Assembly (NCBI GenBank): GCA_947503525.1
Contig: CANNEA010000002.1
Location: 1-64,000, forward strand
Direction: 5' to 3'
Source: an uncultured Carboxylicivirga sp.
GTDB taxonomy: Bacteria; Bacteroidota; Bacteroidia; Bacteroidales; Marinilabiliaceae
DNA length: 64,000 nt
Under the pieces are notes generated by a model. The model searched no databases. It had not been told where the DNA came from and was given only the letters and a program-made list of their open reading frames with translations. The translations under genes were made by a program, and so were the position numbers. Shown in pieces: positions 22,682 to 33,140 of this stretch (within the stretch, counting starts at the first letter, position 1; each line of letters starts with the position of its first letter).

Positions 22682-24997
22682 CTATTTAATTAAACTAAAT
22701 TCCACTTGTTGACAATCTGATGAGTTTCGACCCACAAAAGCTACGAATTCACCGGCTTCTGCGGTCCATTCCAATTGCTGATTAAAGAAGCATAATGACT
22801 CCTCATCAATGTCAAAGGTTATTTTTTTACTTTCCCCGGCTTCCAGGTATATCTTTTCAAAACCTTTTAACTCTTTAACTGGTCGGGTAACTGAAGCGAC
22901 CTTGTCCCGGATGTATAACTGTACAATCTCTTCACCGGCTCTGCTTCCTGTGTTTTTAACCGTAAGGCTTACTTCTAAAGTTTCACCTTTCTGAAGTTTA
23001 CTTTGACTGACAGCTAAATCTGAATAGCTGAAATTCGTATAACTCAAGCCATAACCAAATGGAAATAAAGGTGAATTCTCGACATCCACATAGGATGATT
23101 TATAATCTGCCGGATTTTGAGGGTCAAATGGACGTCCGGTATTTTTCGTATTGTAATAAATCGGAATTTGACCAACGTTTCGTGGAAAGGTCATGACCAG
23201 TTTGGCCGATGGATTATAATCCCCTGTTAATACATCGGCTACAGCATGACCACTCATTAAACCGGGATACCAGGCTTCAACAATGGCATCCACATTTTCG
23301 GCTTCCCATGATAAATCCAATGGACGTCCATTAAATAATACCAACACAATTGGCTTACCCGTTTTTTTCAATTCTTTAAGTAATTCGCGTTGATTACCCG
23401 GCAGTGTAATATCTGTTCGACTTGCTGCTTCACCCGACCAGTGATAATTCTCACCCATGGCCACCACCAAGACATCACTTTTTTTAGCAAGCACAATGGC
23501 CTCAGCAAAACCTGTTTTATCAGGAACATTCACCTTTGATACTTTAGCTGTTGATCGATCAATCAAGGGCAAGTCAGTTCCTTTCGCATAGGACAAACTT
23601 ACTTTTGAAGCTTTAAATTTAGCTTCCATTCCTTCTCTTAAGGTCACGGATTGGTCTCTATTTCCTTTTATAGCCCACTCGCCATTCAAGCTTTCACGCT
23701 CATCAACAAATGGACCTATCAGTGCTATTTTAGTACTACCCTCAGTTGACAATGGCAGAACCGCCTTGTCATTTTTAAGTAAAACAATGGAGCGTTGAGC
23801 GGCTTCTCTTGCTATTTTTAAATATTCAGGCTTTTGAAGTATTTCTTTTTGTCGATCTGCATCAAAATATAGAAATGGATCATCAAACAAACCCAATAAA
23901 AATTTCATTTCCAGGATACGAGAAACAGCAACATCAATCTGTTGCTCACTTACTTTACCTTCTTCCACTAATGCTTTCAGATGGGTAACAAAGGCCTCGC
24001 TGATCATATCCATATCAATCCCGGCATCTAAACTAAGCTGTGCCCCATGTTTAAGATCCTTGGCATAACCATGATGAACAAGTTCCATAATGGCTGTATA
24101 ATCCGTTACAACTACACCGCCAAAATTCCATTGTTGACGCAGGATATCATCAAAGATGTATTTGTTAGCCGTACATGGCACACCATTCAAATCATTAAAG
24201 GCAGTCATAAAGGAGGCCACACCTTCTTCAACAGCTGCCTTAAACGGAGGCAGATACGTTTCGTTTAAAGCTTGATTTGACATGTCAACAGAATGGTAAT
24301 CGCGTCCTGCCTGAGCAGCGCCATAGCCCACAAAATGCTTGGCACAAGCCATCATTGTATTTGGCTTTTTAAAATCCTGATAGTCTTCAATACCTTGAAA
24401 TCCTTTTACTCGTGCGCGAGCCACCAAGGTAGAAAAGAACACATCTTCACCAGCTCCTTCCATTACCCGTCCCCAACGCGGATCACGTGCGATATCAATC
24501 ATAGGTGCAAAGTTCCATGCTACACCAGAGGCCGTTGCTTCTTCGGCCGCAATGCGCGCAGTTTGTTCCATTAGTTCTAAATCCCAGGAACAAGCTTCAG
24601 CCAATGGAATTGGAAATGTGGTTTCTAATCCATGAATGACATCTGCTGCAAAAAGCATAGGGATTTTCAGTCGCGAATGCATTAGATTCTGTTCCTGAAG
24701 CATCCTTAAATGATCAGCTCCAAAGACGTTAAATGTGCTTCCGATCATTCCTTTTTTAAGATATTCACCAGATTGATTATCACTTAACTCACCCGTTGAA
24801 GCAAAATTACCGGAGTACTGGTTCATTTGACCTATCTTCTCATCCAAGGTCATAAGGCTTAAAACCGAATCAACTTTAGCCTCAATTATTTTATCGCCAC
24901 TATAGCTTTTCCACTTGCCTGCTTCCTGGTCGTTTTGGCAAGCCATCGTTAGCAAAACCAATGCTAATGCTAGGGTATATTTTATAAAGTTCATCAT
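22682..24997 (-). CDS. GH3 beta-glucosidase-like lipoprotein
   Basis: 771 residues. Lipobox TMAC, with Cys at 20. Barrel domain about 45-370, sandwich about 410-640, Fn3-like about 680-760. D299 in VVTDYTAI is the expected nucleophile; DPRWGR, KHF and GRD are present. It is closely related to the GH3 at 16491-18728 but lipid-anchored, so the pair may act at different sites (membrane-bound and soluble). It lies 27 bp after a sulfatase gene and 4 bp before the phosphatase gene. Confidence 0.93.
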   Translation of the reverse strand: MMNFIKYTLALALVLLTMACQNDQEAGKWKSYSGDKIIEAKVDSVLSLMTLDEKIGQMNQYSGNFASTGELSDNQSGEYLKKGMIGSTFNVFGADHLRMLQEQNLMHSRLKIPMLFAADVIHGLETTFPIPLAEACSWDLELMEQTARIAAEEATASGVAWNFAPMIDIARDPRWGRVMEGAGEDVFFSTLVARARVKGFQGIEDYQDFKKPNTMMACAKHFVGYGAAQAGRDYHSVDMSNQALNETYLPPFKAAVEEGVASFMTAFNDLNGVPCTANKYIFDDILRQQWNFGGVVVTDYTAIMELVHHGYAKDLKHGAQLSLDAGIDMDMISEAFVTHLKALVEEGKVSEQQIDVAVSRILEMKFLLGLFDDPFLYFDADRQKEILQKPEYLKIAREAAQRSIVLLKNDKAVLPLSTEGSTKIALIGPFVDERESLNGEWAIKGNRDQSVTLREGMEAKFKASKVSLSYAKGTDLPLIDRSTAKVSKVNVPDKTGFAEAIVLAKKSDVLVVAMGENYHWSGEAASRTDITLPGNQRELLKELKKTGKPIVLVLFNGRPLDLSWEAENVDAIVEAWYPGLMSGHAVADVLTGDYNPSAKLVMTFPRNVGQIPIYYNTKNTGRPFDPQNPADYKSSYVDVENSPLFPFGYGLSYTNFSYSDLAVSQSKLQKGETLEVSLTVKNTGSRAGEEIVQLYIRDKVASVTRPVKELKGFEKIYLEAGESKKITFDIDEESLCFFNQQLEWTAEAGEFVAFVGRNSSDCQQVEFSLIK

Positions 24998-25024
24998 TAT
25001 CTTGTCTTAATATATTATGGTTGA

Positions 25025-26650
25025 TTATGAATTCATTTTGAAGGGTAAAGTTGTACGTGGTTCAAGGGTATCATCCTTATGATCGTTGTGTTGAAGAAAG
25101 GTTGATAAAAGTTGTTTGATTAATTCCTGATGCTCCGTTTTATCTATCAGGTTAGTCTCTTGCGCCAGGTCATTCTTTAAATTATAGAGCTCAGTGGCCT
25201 GGTTACTTCGATCAACCAGCAAAACCCAATCATCCTGACGAATGGCCCCATCATATGCAAATCCTGCCTGATAGATAATAAAAGGATGCAGAGGAGTTGT
25301 GCTGTTATAATCACCTTTTAACAATGGCAACAGGGAGCTGCAGTCCATTGCCTGATCATCCTCCATACTCTGATTGGTTAATTCGTACATGGTGGCTACC
25401 CAGTCATGAGCCAGCACAGCTTCGTGTGACACGCTTCCGGGATTAATCACCCCTGGCCAACTAACAATAAATGGCACGCGATGACCTCCCTCGTACACTG
25501 AAGCTTTATAGTCACGCAAGGGTCCATTGTTGTCGTGTGACTCATTTCCAAAATCACATATTCTGGGCCATAGGGCGCCATTATCGCTTGTAAAGAATAC
25601 AATAGTATTGTCTGTCAAGCCTTCACTGTCTAATTTCTCAAGTAACTTCCCCACTTGAGTGTCCAGTTCATAGATAAAATCGCCGGTCGCACCACCGCTT
25701 ACTCCATTAATTGGCTCATTCATTTCACTGTCGTCTCCATCAAAATCATTGGGAGGGGTATGCGGAACATGTATGGCTTGTGAGGCAAAATAAATCAGGA
25801 AGGGTTTATTCTCTTTCTTATCCTTATTCGCCTTAAGGTGCTTGTCGATAAATTGCATTGCCTTATCTATCATCATTATACCTGTTTGGCTTGAATTATA
25901 AGCAACATCACCTATTCCGGGATTATTCCGGTGCTCTACGATTTCCGAGATACCGTTATCCATTTCGTACCTGCCATTAAACCACATCTTAGTGCTACTG
26001 TTATCCGCTGGCATATTCTCATCAAAAGGTGCAAACTCACCATTTTCAAAAAATGCGAAGGGTTCATGTTGAATACCACTCGGTAAGGCGTATGAATAAT
26101 CAAATCCATATTCGTTTATGGAATTATGCACGCCATAAGTAAAATCCATTTCGGAAAGCTTATTTTGCTTACGGATAAGCTGTCCTTCTTTATTTCTTAC
26201 ATCGCCACCCAAATGTGATTTCCCAAAAAATGCCGTTCGGTAACCGGCTTTCTGCATCACTTCGGCCACTGTTACTTTATGTCCGGCTTTGTTGTGTTTA
26301 TAAGGATCGGTAAATATAGATGGACTATTAGTATTCCAGGCTCCTCCAGCACTGTATGAACGGTATGGGTAACTCCCCGTAAGCATACTAAAACGAGAAG
26401 GGGCACATAAGGCCGCCGACGAATGTGCATCGGTAAAACGCATGCCTCCGGCTGCCAAAGCATCCAGCTTAGGTGTTGGAATTTTGCCCCCATAAGATCC
26501 AAGATCTCCATAACCAATGTCGTCAGCTAATACAAATACGACATTAGGCAATGGGCTTTGCTCCTTCTTCACTTCCTGACAAGCCATTACCAATACAACC
26601 AAAGTTAAGAGGCAGCTTATTTTAATGGCATATTTCTTAATGCATCCCAT
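25025..26650 (-). CDS. Arylsulfatase-type sulfatase, lipoprotein
   Basis: 541 residues. Lipobox VMAC (C24). Metal site ADD (42-44), maturation motif C82-A-P-S-R, GKSHLG in place of the usual GKWHLG, and SDNG near residue 350 followed by YEGGHRVPFIVSWPG. This is the arylsulfatase-like branch of S1 (HSSAALCAPSRFSMLTGSYPYR). It differs from the tandem sulfatases at 30162-35832 by a longer middle region. It lies 3 bp after a GH144-like gene, so is transcribed with it. Confidence 0.92.
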   Translation of the reverse strand: MGCIKKYAIKISCLLTLVVLVMACQEVKKEQSPLPNVVFVLADDIGYGDLGSYGGKIPTPKLDALAAGGMRFTDAHSSAALCAPSRFSMLTGSYPYRSYSAGGAWNTNSPSIFTDPYKHNKAGHKVTVAEVMQKAGYRTAFFGKSHLGGDVRNKEGQLIRKQNKLSEMDFTYGVHNSINEYGFDYSYALPSGIQHEPFAFFENGEFAPFDENMPADNSSTKMWFNGRYEMDNGISEIVEHRNNPGIGDVAYNSSQTGIMMIDKAMQFIDKHLKANKDKKENKPFLIYFASQAIHVPHTPPNDFDGDDSEMNEPINGVSGGATGDFIYELDTQVGKLLEKLDSEGLTDNTIVFFTSDNGALWPRICDFGNESHDNNGPLRDYKASVYEGGHRVPFIVSWPGVINPGSVSHEAVLAHDWVATMYELTNQSMEDDQAMDCSSLLPLLKGDYNSTTPLHPFIIYQAGFAYDGAIRQDDWVLLVDRSNQATELYNLKNDLAQETNLIDKTEHQELIKQLLSTFLQHNDHKDDTLEPRTTLPFKMNS

Positions 26651-26653
26651 ATC

Positions 26654-28831
26654 TTAATGTTTTAAATCTTTCAGTTTAGTCAGTGCTTCTGATATCTCTT
26701 TGTTTTGCATAAAAAGCTTCCAGATAAGACCAGTACGGTAGTTTTCAATCATGATGGTCACCGGTGCTTGATTAAGTCCCATATAGATTTTGGCCATCCA
26801 GTTTTCCTGCAGGTTTACCGCGTCTTTAAAGCCATATTCTCCCCATAGATATTGTCCGTGATTGCGATACATGTTTTTGAGTGCTGCCATCGATTGCTCA
26901 GGTGTGTAGGGGAAAGAAGCCAGGGCACCTGTTGGCGCCAAAGTTCCGTTATCTCTTTCACGAGTAGGCTCAATGGCATTATAGCCCCATGGTCCATCAC
27001 TGGCTGTTAAGCCCCAAAAAGAATGGCTCATTCCTTTATGGTTCATTGGATTTTCAGAACAATACCTCCAATTTATAAGCGCAATATTTCGGTTGTTTTC
27101 GAAATAGTTAGTGTACTTATCCGTAACACCATTGGGATCAAGACCTAAATATGAATAATGAATAAAAAATAAGGGTCCGCCATTCGATACTCCCACCGGA
27201 AGTTTGATGCCGTGGTAATAGTTATCATTGCTGTAAAAGGATCCATCATCTGTTTTACCCCAGTCTTTACGATATTTCACCGCTAACTCCTCTTGACTTG
27301 CCCAACCATTGTAATACATGCTGGATGAAATCGGATGGGTAGGTGAGGCCATGGCCAGCAGATAAGTAATCATGGTTTCATTCCAACCAATGAGTTTGTG
27401 GTTGATAAGCCACTCTTTGTCCGGCGACCAATGCCAGGTTAAATACTTATTCTCCTTTTCACGATCATACCAATCCCACTCTACGGCTTCCCATAAGCTG
27501 CTAATGGTCTCTCTTATTTGTCTTTCTTCAGAATCTTTCTTATCAAAATACTGCCTTGCCGCTAATAATCCCTGAAACAAGAATGAAGTCTCGACTAAAT
27601 CGCCCCCGTTATCCTTGTCTCCAAAGAATGGTTCAACTTTTCCGTTTGTTCCATCCATAAAGTGGGATACCGCCCCATGGAACTTATCACATTGTTCTAA
27701 AAAGGATGTGATTGTTAACATCCTTTCCACGGCCTGTTCCCTTGAAATAAAACCTCGCTCTACTCCAACAATTATGGCCATAATACCAAAGCCGGAGGCC
27801 CCGGTTGCAATCATATTTTTACGACCCGGAATATTTTCCAGAGCCAAGCCGCTGTTGGTTTCTGCGCCTTCCCAATAATAGCGAAATGAAGCCTCTTGTA
27901 CCATGTCAAGCAATTGCTCATCACTCATATGGTAGCTTGTGGCTTTATGAGAAGCAGAAACGCTAGTTTCAGAATAATCCATCGCCACATGGCTGATTTT
28001 ATAGTAATAAGTTTTATCGGGCTGACCAGTAAAATCGGTGTAGCGATGAAAGTAAGGCCGTTGAATTCCAATTGGAACAAAGGTCTTATTATCTTCAGAC
28101 CTGTATATTTTTATATACTTCACAAAGGCATTGTCAACTGGCTTCCACATAAGATCCACATGTCTTTCGTAGGCCTTAACACTAATGTTCTGAGGAGCAT
28201 CTAACTTACCATCGACATCTTCAGGCAATAATTCGATTTGATCAATAAAAACCCTCTTTTCGCCTTTGATGGCCGAATTTGAAAAAACAAGCTGGTTAGG
28301 ATACACCTCAAACGCTCCAAAGGCCTTTAGCGGTATTATAATTTGTCTCCATCCCTTTATATCAGTGCTGGTGATGTATTTTGAAATTTCGACTTTCCCT
28401 GACTGTTTATGACTTACAATTTTCTTTGTTTTTCGTTCCTTTTCAACAAGTCCTATTTGTAGCATTGGAAGTAATTCATCCTTCCCATTTTCGGTCATCA
28501 TCCAAAAGGATAAAGAATTACTTTTTTTAAAATAATCGTTCCCTCTAATCCTTTCAAAGTCAATGGTGGATGTCCAGGTTCCGGATCCATTGGTATAATC
28601 TAATTCCAGAGAATTGGGAGGGGTAAAAAATGTTTTATCATTAACAGGAAGTTTGTTAGCGATGTTTTTCACATAAGCTCCTTCATTATACTTTACACTT
28701 GAGAAAAAGTAGTTTCCTGATAAGGCACTGTTTTCAAAGAACATATAATCATACTCGCGTTCCTGCGCCTGCATGCCTGAACTAAAGGTCAAAATAAGCG
28801 CAATGGCCTTTAAAATGATTTTGTGTTTCAT
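26654..28831 (-). CDS. GH144-like (PF10091) enzyme with Fn3 domain
   Basis: 725 residues: signal peptide (1-22, ending MQAQ), a beta-rich ligand-binding-like domain (about 25-205), an Fn3 domain (about 212-298), then a glucoamylase-like (alpha/alpha)6 barrel (about 305-720). The barrel has the family landmarks GASGFGIMAIIVGVERGFI, KFHGAVSHF, GGDLVETSF (E414), WHWSP, WNETMI, SPTHPI and GGPLFF. Characterised GH144 members of this Pfam family are endo-beta-1,2-glucanases. No lipobox, so it is periplasmic or released. It is 2 bp upstream of the arylsulfatase gene. The accessory domains are not found in the other three paralogues here. Confidence 0.9.
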   Translation of the reverse strand: MKHKIILKAIALILTFSSGMQAQEREYDYMFFENSALSGNYFFSSVKYNEGAYVKNIANKLPVNDKTFFTPPNSLELDYTNGSGTWTSTIDFERIRGNDYFKKSNSLSFWMMTENGKDELLPMLQIGLVEKERKTKKIVSHKQSGKVEISKYITSTDIKGWRQIIIPLKAFGAFEVYPNQLVFSNSAIKGEKRVFIDQIELLPEDVDGKLDAPQNISVKAYERHVDLMWKPVDNAFVKYIKIYRSEDNKTFVPIGIQRPYFHRYTDFTGQPDKTYYYKISHVAMDYSETSVSASHKATSYHMSDEQLLDMVQEASFRYYWEGAETNSGLALENIPGRKNMIATGASGFGIMAIIVGVERGFISREQAVERMLTITSFLEQCDKFHGAVSHFMDGTNGKVEPFFGDKDNGGDLVETSFLFQGLLAARQYFDKKDSEERQIRETISSLWEAVEWDWYDREKENKYLTWHWSPDKEWLINHKLIGWNETMITYLLAMASPTHPISSSMYYNGWASQEELAVKYRKDWGKTDDGSFYSNDNYYHGIKLPVGVSNGGPLFFIHYSYLGLDPNGVTDKYTNYFENNRNIALINWRYCSENPMNHKGMSHSFWGLTASDGPWGYNAIEPTRERDNGTLAPTGALASFPYTPEQSMAALKNMYRNHGQYLWGEYGFKDAVNLQENWMAKIYMGLNQAPVTIMIENYRTGLIWKLFMQNKEISEALTKLKDLKH

Positions 28832-28833
28832 AA

Positions 28834-30150
28834 TTAAAGATTTAGTTTTTTGAATCCTGCCTTAATCATGCTTTCTTTCACATAAGGATTTTCCATGAAT
28901 ACTTTCCATACACCTTCGTTCCTGAAATTTTCAATCATCAGCACTTCATTTCCTTTATCAATGCCAATAAAGCCATTGTCATACCAGTCCTGATGCGGAT
29001 TAAATGAATCGACAAATCCATATTTGCCCCAGATTCTATCAGCATAATTTTCGTACATGTATTTTATGCTGCGTAGGGATTCTTCTGGTATAAATGGCAA
29101 TGAAGCAATCACAGCTGAAGGTGCCAGGGTGCCATTATAGGGGTGATCAAAACCTATGTATCCGTCTCTTCCTGCACAGGCTGTCCATCCCCAAAGCTCC
29201 TCATTGTAGTCAACTATTTTACCCCAATTCCGGGTGTAACGTCGATTGGCCTTAATGGCATTTACGGCAATATCCCAATGGTTAGCATACTTGTCTTTTT
29301 TATTTCTGAAATCGTACCAGCATATCGGGAATTGATACAGATAAGCATGGGCTTGCATTATTCCATGTGGCGTTTTAAAGGGGCCAATATCATCGTATAC
29401 CTTTAACCAGGCCGCTCCATTTCCACTATTGTATGCATCCCAGCTTTCAGCAGGGATAGGGTGTGTTGGAGAACCTAAAGCCACTAAATACACCAGGCTG
29501 TATTCATTATAACCTTTGTACTCAGGATTGGTCCATTTCTCTTCAGCAGGTTTCCAACCTCCGGTAATAGCCAAATTATCATTGAGGTAGTTATCCCATT
29601 GTGCCCGCTTATAAACTTTTATGGCCAATTCCTCAATTTCCGTTCCTTTAAAGTAGGTCATTGCGTGCAGTACACCGGCCATTAAAATAGCACTATCAAT
29701 GCTTGAAACTTCGCAGCGCCCATGCCTTTTTCCAGTATCAACATTTACGAAATGATAGAATAAACCATCTTTTCCTTCAACACAGAAATCATTTACATCA
29801 TCCGGATTTTTATAGTAAGTATTTAGGATGAGTAATATCCTCTTGTATACCTCATCTTTCGAAACCCATCCCCTTTCAACACCGATGCAAAAGGCAGAAA
29901 GTGCAAAACCTGAACTGGCAATGCTGGTTCGGCGACCTTTGTGTTCATCGGCTATTAATCCTGTTTTGGGATCAAAACCATCCCAAAAATAATTAAAGGC
30001 ATTGCGTTGAGTTTTATCCAAAAACTGTTGGTCTTTTTCAGAAAGATCATCCCAGGTTTTGATAATTTCCTCGTTCTTATTGTTGTGTTTGGCCAGTCCG
30101 CATTTAAGAGAAAAAGCCATTATAATCAGTAAAATCAGTTTTTTGAACAT
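28834..30150 (-). CDS. Divergent PF10091 glucoamylase-like protein
   Basis: 438 residues from the ATG at 30150; a TTG at 30165 would overlap the upstream sulfatase. The N-terminus (FKKLILLIIMAFSLKCG) is a signal peptide, possibly lipoprotein-like but without a clean lipobox. It shares the family frame (SSGFALSAFCIGVERGWVS, SPTHPI, LWGWTA, GTLAPSA, MIENFRNEGVWK) but the GGDLVETAF segment of its three paralogues is replaced by CEVSSIDSAIL and the WHWSP motif is missing. It therefore belongs to another subgroup of PF10091 and may have different specificity. Between a sulfatase (11 bp upstream) and the GH144-like gene (2 bp downstream). Confidence 0.85.
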   Translation of the reverse strand: MFKKLILLIIMAFSLKCGLAKHNNKNEEIIKTWDDLSEKDQQFLDKTQRNAFNYFWDGFDPKTGLIADEHKGRRTSIASSGFALSAFCIGVERGWVSKDEVYKRILLILNTYYKNPDDVNDFCVEGKDGLFYHFVNVDTGKRHGRCEVSSIDSAILMAGVLHAMTYFKGTEIEELAIKVYKRAQWDNYLNDNLAITGGWKPAEEKWTNPEYKGYNEYSLVYLVALGSPTHPIPAESWDAYNSGNGAAWLKVYDDIGPFKTPHGIMQAHAYLYQFPICWYDFRNKKDKYANHWDIAVNAIKANRRYTRNWGKIVDYNEELWGWTACAGRDGYIGFDHPYNGTLAPSAVIASLPFIPEESLRSIKYMYENYADRIWGKYGFVDSFNPHQDWYDNGFIGIDKGNEVLMIENFRNEGVWKVFMENPYVKESMIKAGFKKLNL

Positions 30151-30161
30151 CGCAGCTGGAT

Positions 30162-31607
30162 TCAATTATGTTTTCTATTAGTTGGCTCACCCCACCAAAG
30201 GCTTTTGGGCAGTTGGCTGTCCCAGGCATCAAATGTCGATTGCAAATCTTTTAAAATTTCGGGATGTTTTTCTGCCAGATCTGTGGTTTCATATTTATCG
30301 GCATCCATATCGAATAACAAAGGCTTATTGGCATCTTCAGGTCTTGCCAGATCACTGTCGTTCCAGGTTAGCTTCCATTTGCCTTTTCGAATTGCATAAT
30401 CATTATCACGTCGGAAATACAGAAGCTCATGCGGGCTTTCCTCTCCCATTTGACCCGTGATATATGGCAGCAGGTTTACCCCATCGAAGTCATTCTTCAC
30501 ACCATTGGATGTAACTCCCAAAAGCGCCATAATTGTGGGGACAACATCCAGGTTACTCACCGGTTTATCATACATTTTTCCCTGAGGCAATACATCGGGC
30601 CAGGTCATTAAATATGGTACGCGTATCCCTCCTTCGTAAGTATCGCCTTTCCAACCCCGGAAACCACCTGTACTCGACATTTTACCTTGTCCGGCAGGTC
30701 CTTTTTGCCCTCTCGGAGAACCATTATCACTAATAAATAAAATGATGGTATTATTGTAAACCTCTTTTTCTTTTAGTGCCTCTACCACACGTCCAATCCC
30801 ATCATCCATTGCCAGTAACATTCCACCGAAAAATCGTCTGTCAGGATGCTCAATATGAGCCATACGTTCAACATATTTATCGGGTACCTGCCAGGGGTGA
30901 TGCACCGCATTATAGGCCAGATATACAAACAAAGGTTCTTCTTTTCCAGCGTTTTCATTAATAAAATCAACGGCTTCGTCGGAGAATACCTCGGTGGCAT
31001 AGCCTTCATATTTCACAATGTTATTATTGCGAAACATTGGCCATGTTCCAGCTTTATTAGTGAAAACCGTGTCGGCCTTATAATAATCGTGAGAACCATT
31101 AATAAAACCATAAAACTCATCAAATCCACGCTGGCATGGTCTCAGGTCTTCATCTAGCCCTAAGTGCCATTTCCCAACCATTTTTGACTTGTAACCAAAT
31201 GGTTCCAGGAGTTCTGATAACATTGGCTGATTAGATGGAATTCCCACATTTTGTGTTTCTCCGGCATACCATCTTCCTTCCGGCCCATTCTCGCCACATC
31301 CAAAACGTTGCTGGTAAACTCCTGTCATTAGTCCTGCACGTGATGGGCCACAAACGGAAGCCGAAACATAAGCCTGTGTAAAATACACCCCTTCGCCGGC
31401 CAACTTATCAATGGCCGGAGTGCGGATATCTTCAGATCCAAGGTAACCCACATCGCCATATCCCATATCATCAGCATAGATAAGCACTATATTAGGGTAA
31501 GCACTTTGTTGCTTTGACGATTCGCTTCGATCTTGCTTTGTACTCTGGCATCCGATTAATCCGAATGACAAAATGGATACAATTGTTAGCAGCTCTATTA
31601 ATTTCAT
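30162..31607 (-). CDS. Sulfatase (Cys-type), lipoprotein
   Basis: 481 residues. Lipobox LIGC (C20). ADD metal site (45-47), C86-G-P-S-R, GKWHLG, SDNGSPRGQKG near the second metal loop, and GDTYEGGIRVPYLMTWP. It is a clear paralogue of the sulfatase at 33141-34472 (shared RP-QRG-DEFYGF-NGSH, EVF--EA-DFI, LAYNAVH-PW-VPDKY and LAMDDGIG), indicating local gene duplication. It probably removes sulfate from the same polymer at a different position. Confidence 0.93.
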   Translation of the reverse strand: MKLIELLTIVSILSFGLIGCQSTKQDRSESSKQQSAYPNIVLIYADDMGYGDVGYLGSEDIRTPAIDKLAGEGVYFTQAYVSASVCGPSRAGLMTGVYQQRFGCGENGPEGRWYAGETQNVGIPSNQPMLSELLEPFGYKSKMVGKWHLGLDEDLRPCQRGFDEFYGFINGSHDYYKADTVFTNKAGTWPMFRNNNIVKYEGYATEVFSDEAVDFINENAGKEEPLFVYLAYNAVHHPWQVPDKYVERMAHIEHPDRRFFGGMLLAMDDGIGRVVEALKEKEVYNNTIILFISDNGSPRGQKGPAGQGKMSSTGGFRGWKGDTYEGGIRVPYLMTWPDVLPQGKMYDKPVSNLDVVPTIMALLGVTSNGVKNDFDGVNLLPYITGQMGEESPHELLYFRRDNDYAIRKGKWKLTWNDSDLARPEDANKPLLFDMDADKYETTDLAEKHPEILKDLQSTFDAWDSQLPKSLWWGEPTNRKHN

Positions 31608-31654
31608 CTCTATCTTAGTATTTTATACTTTTTAGTACTTTATCTTACTCTCAG

Positions 31655-33127
31655 CTAATTTTTATGATGGCTTGTTGTTATACTGCCAATAGCACGTGTT
31701 CCTTGACCTTGATCAATTCCAACATTTAGATCTCCCAATTCGGAACGGGCAGCTTCAACCACTTGCATCAATTCGATTACTTTCCCGGGATATGATTCAA
31801 CAACATTGTACTGCTCACCCGGATCGCGCATCATATTGTATAACTCCATTGCTTCCACATCTTTCTTGATCCGCTTGCCGCCGTAACCATTATTTCCAGG
31901 TGCTGTATCGTATGACATCCAGCTGTGTGGAAGAACCAATTTCCAGTTGCCTTTCCTCACGGCATTAAGGTTATTCTTGCCAAAGTAAAACCACATATCC
32001 TTTCGTGGTTCCGTCTCAAAACTGCCGTTCCATAGAGAAGTAATACTCACCCCATCTATCTTGTTTTTAGGTAAAGGTGTGTCAGCAATTTCAGCAAAGC
32101 TTGGTAAGATATCGATGGCTGAGCCCAGCTTATTACATACTTTGCCAGCCGGTATCCCATTGGGCCATTTTATTATGAAAGGCACTCTTTGACCACCTTC
32201 CCAGCTGGTGGTTTTGCCTTCGCGAAGGCCACCGGACGATCCACCATGATTACCATAATTCAACCAAGGACCATTATCGCTTGTAAATATCACAACTGTA
32301 TTATCCTCAATATCATTTGCCTTTAATGCCTTCATGATTTCACCGAGCGACCAATCTAATTCCATCATCACATCGCCGTAAAGTCCCTGCTCACTTTTAC
32401 CTCTGAACTTATCAGAAACACCCAGCGGAACATGTCCCATGGGGTGTGCCAGGTAGGCAAAAAAGGCTTGATCAGCATGACGTTTGATAAAATCCACCGT
32501 TTTTTCGGTCAGCAAGGTGCTTAATCGATCTTGTCCCTGAAGTGTAGTGACAAATTCCGTAGGGCTGTTACCTACAATAAGTGGAAGATCAGGAAAATCA
32601 CCGCGCCCTTCACCAGGTTCGGCTCGTGTTCCATCTACTTTTATTGGCCACATATCATTGGAATAGGGTATGCCAACATATTCATCAAATCCATGCTGAA
32701 GAGGCATAAATTTGTTGTGATGACCCAAATGCCATTTACCAAAGGCGCCGCTAACATATCCCTTCTCTTTAAGCATTTCGGCAATAGTTGTCTCATCAGG
32801 ATTTAAACCAATGGAATGATGAGGAAACAATGCACCTGAAAAGCCAATACGATTAGGGTAACACCCTGTAAGTATACCAGCACGGGATGCACTACACACG
32901 GGTTGTGCTGCATAAAAATTGGTGAAACGCATTCCTTCTGCAGCCATTTGATCAAGGTTAGGACTTGTAAAGCCTGTTGCTCCATAGCAGCCAACATCGC
33001 CATAACCCATATCATCAATCAGGATAATGATAAAATTGGTATGATCAATTTCCTTATTCTCTGCTTCACAGGAGTTAAGAAAAAATACAGCAATCAGCAA
33101 TGTGAAAATTTGAATAGTTCTTTTCAT
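31655..33127 (-). CDS. Sulfatase with CSASR motif, lipoprotein
   Basis: 490 residues. Lipobox LNSC (C20). IDD metal site, C78-S-A-S-R (the Cx[PA]xR form with Ala, still a formylglycine substrate), GKWHLG, SDNGPWLNYG, EGGQRVPFIIKWPNG. It is the only one of the six with Ala at the third position, and has a longer C-terminus with a GNNGYGGKRIKKD insert. Its branch of S1 includes arylsulfatase A-like enzymes. Lies 13 bp downstream of its neighbour sulfatase and 47 bp before the next. Confidence 0.92.
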   Translation of the reverse strand: MKRTIQIFTLLIAVFFLNSCEAENKEIDHTNFIIILIDDMGYGDVGCYGATGFTSPNLDQMAAEGMRFTNFYAAQPVCSASRAGILTGCYPNRIGFSGALFPHHSIGLNPDETTIAEMLKEKGYVSGAFGKWHLGHHNKFMPLQHGFDEYVGIPYSNDMWPIKVDGTRAEPGEGRGDFPDLPLIVGNSPTEFVTTLQGQDRLSTLLTEKTVDFIKRHADQAFFAYLAHPMGHVPLGVSDKFRGKSEQGLYGDVMMELDWSLGEIMKALKANDIEDNTVVIFTSDNGPWLNYGNHGGSSGGLREGKTTSWEGGQRVPFIIKWPNGIPAGKVCNKLGSAIDILPSFAEIADTPLPKNKIDGVSITSLWNGSFETEPRKDMWFYFGKNNLNAVRKGNWKLVLPHSWMSYDTAPGNNGYGGKRIKKDVEAMELYNMMRDPGEQYNVVESYPGKVIELMQVVEAARSELGDLNVGIDQGQGTRAIGSITTSHHKN

Positions 33128-33140
33128 CAGGTCATCTTAT

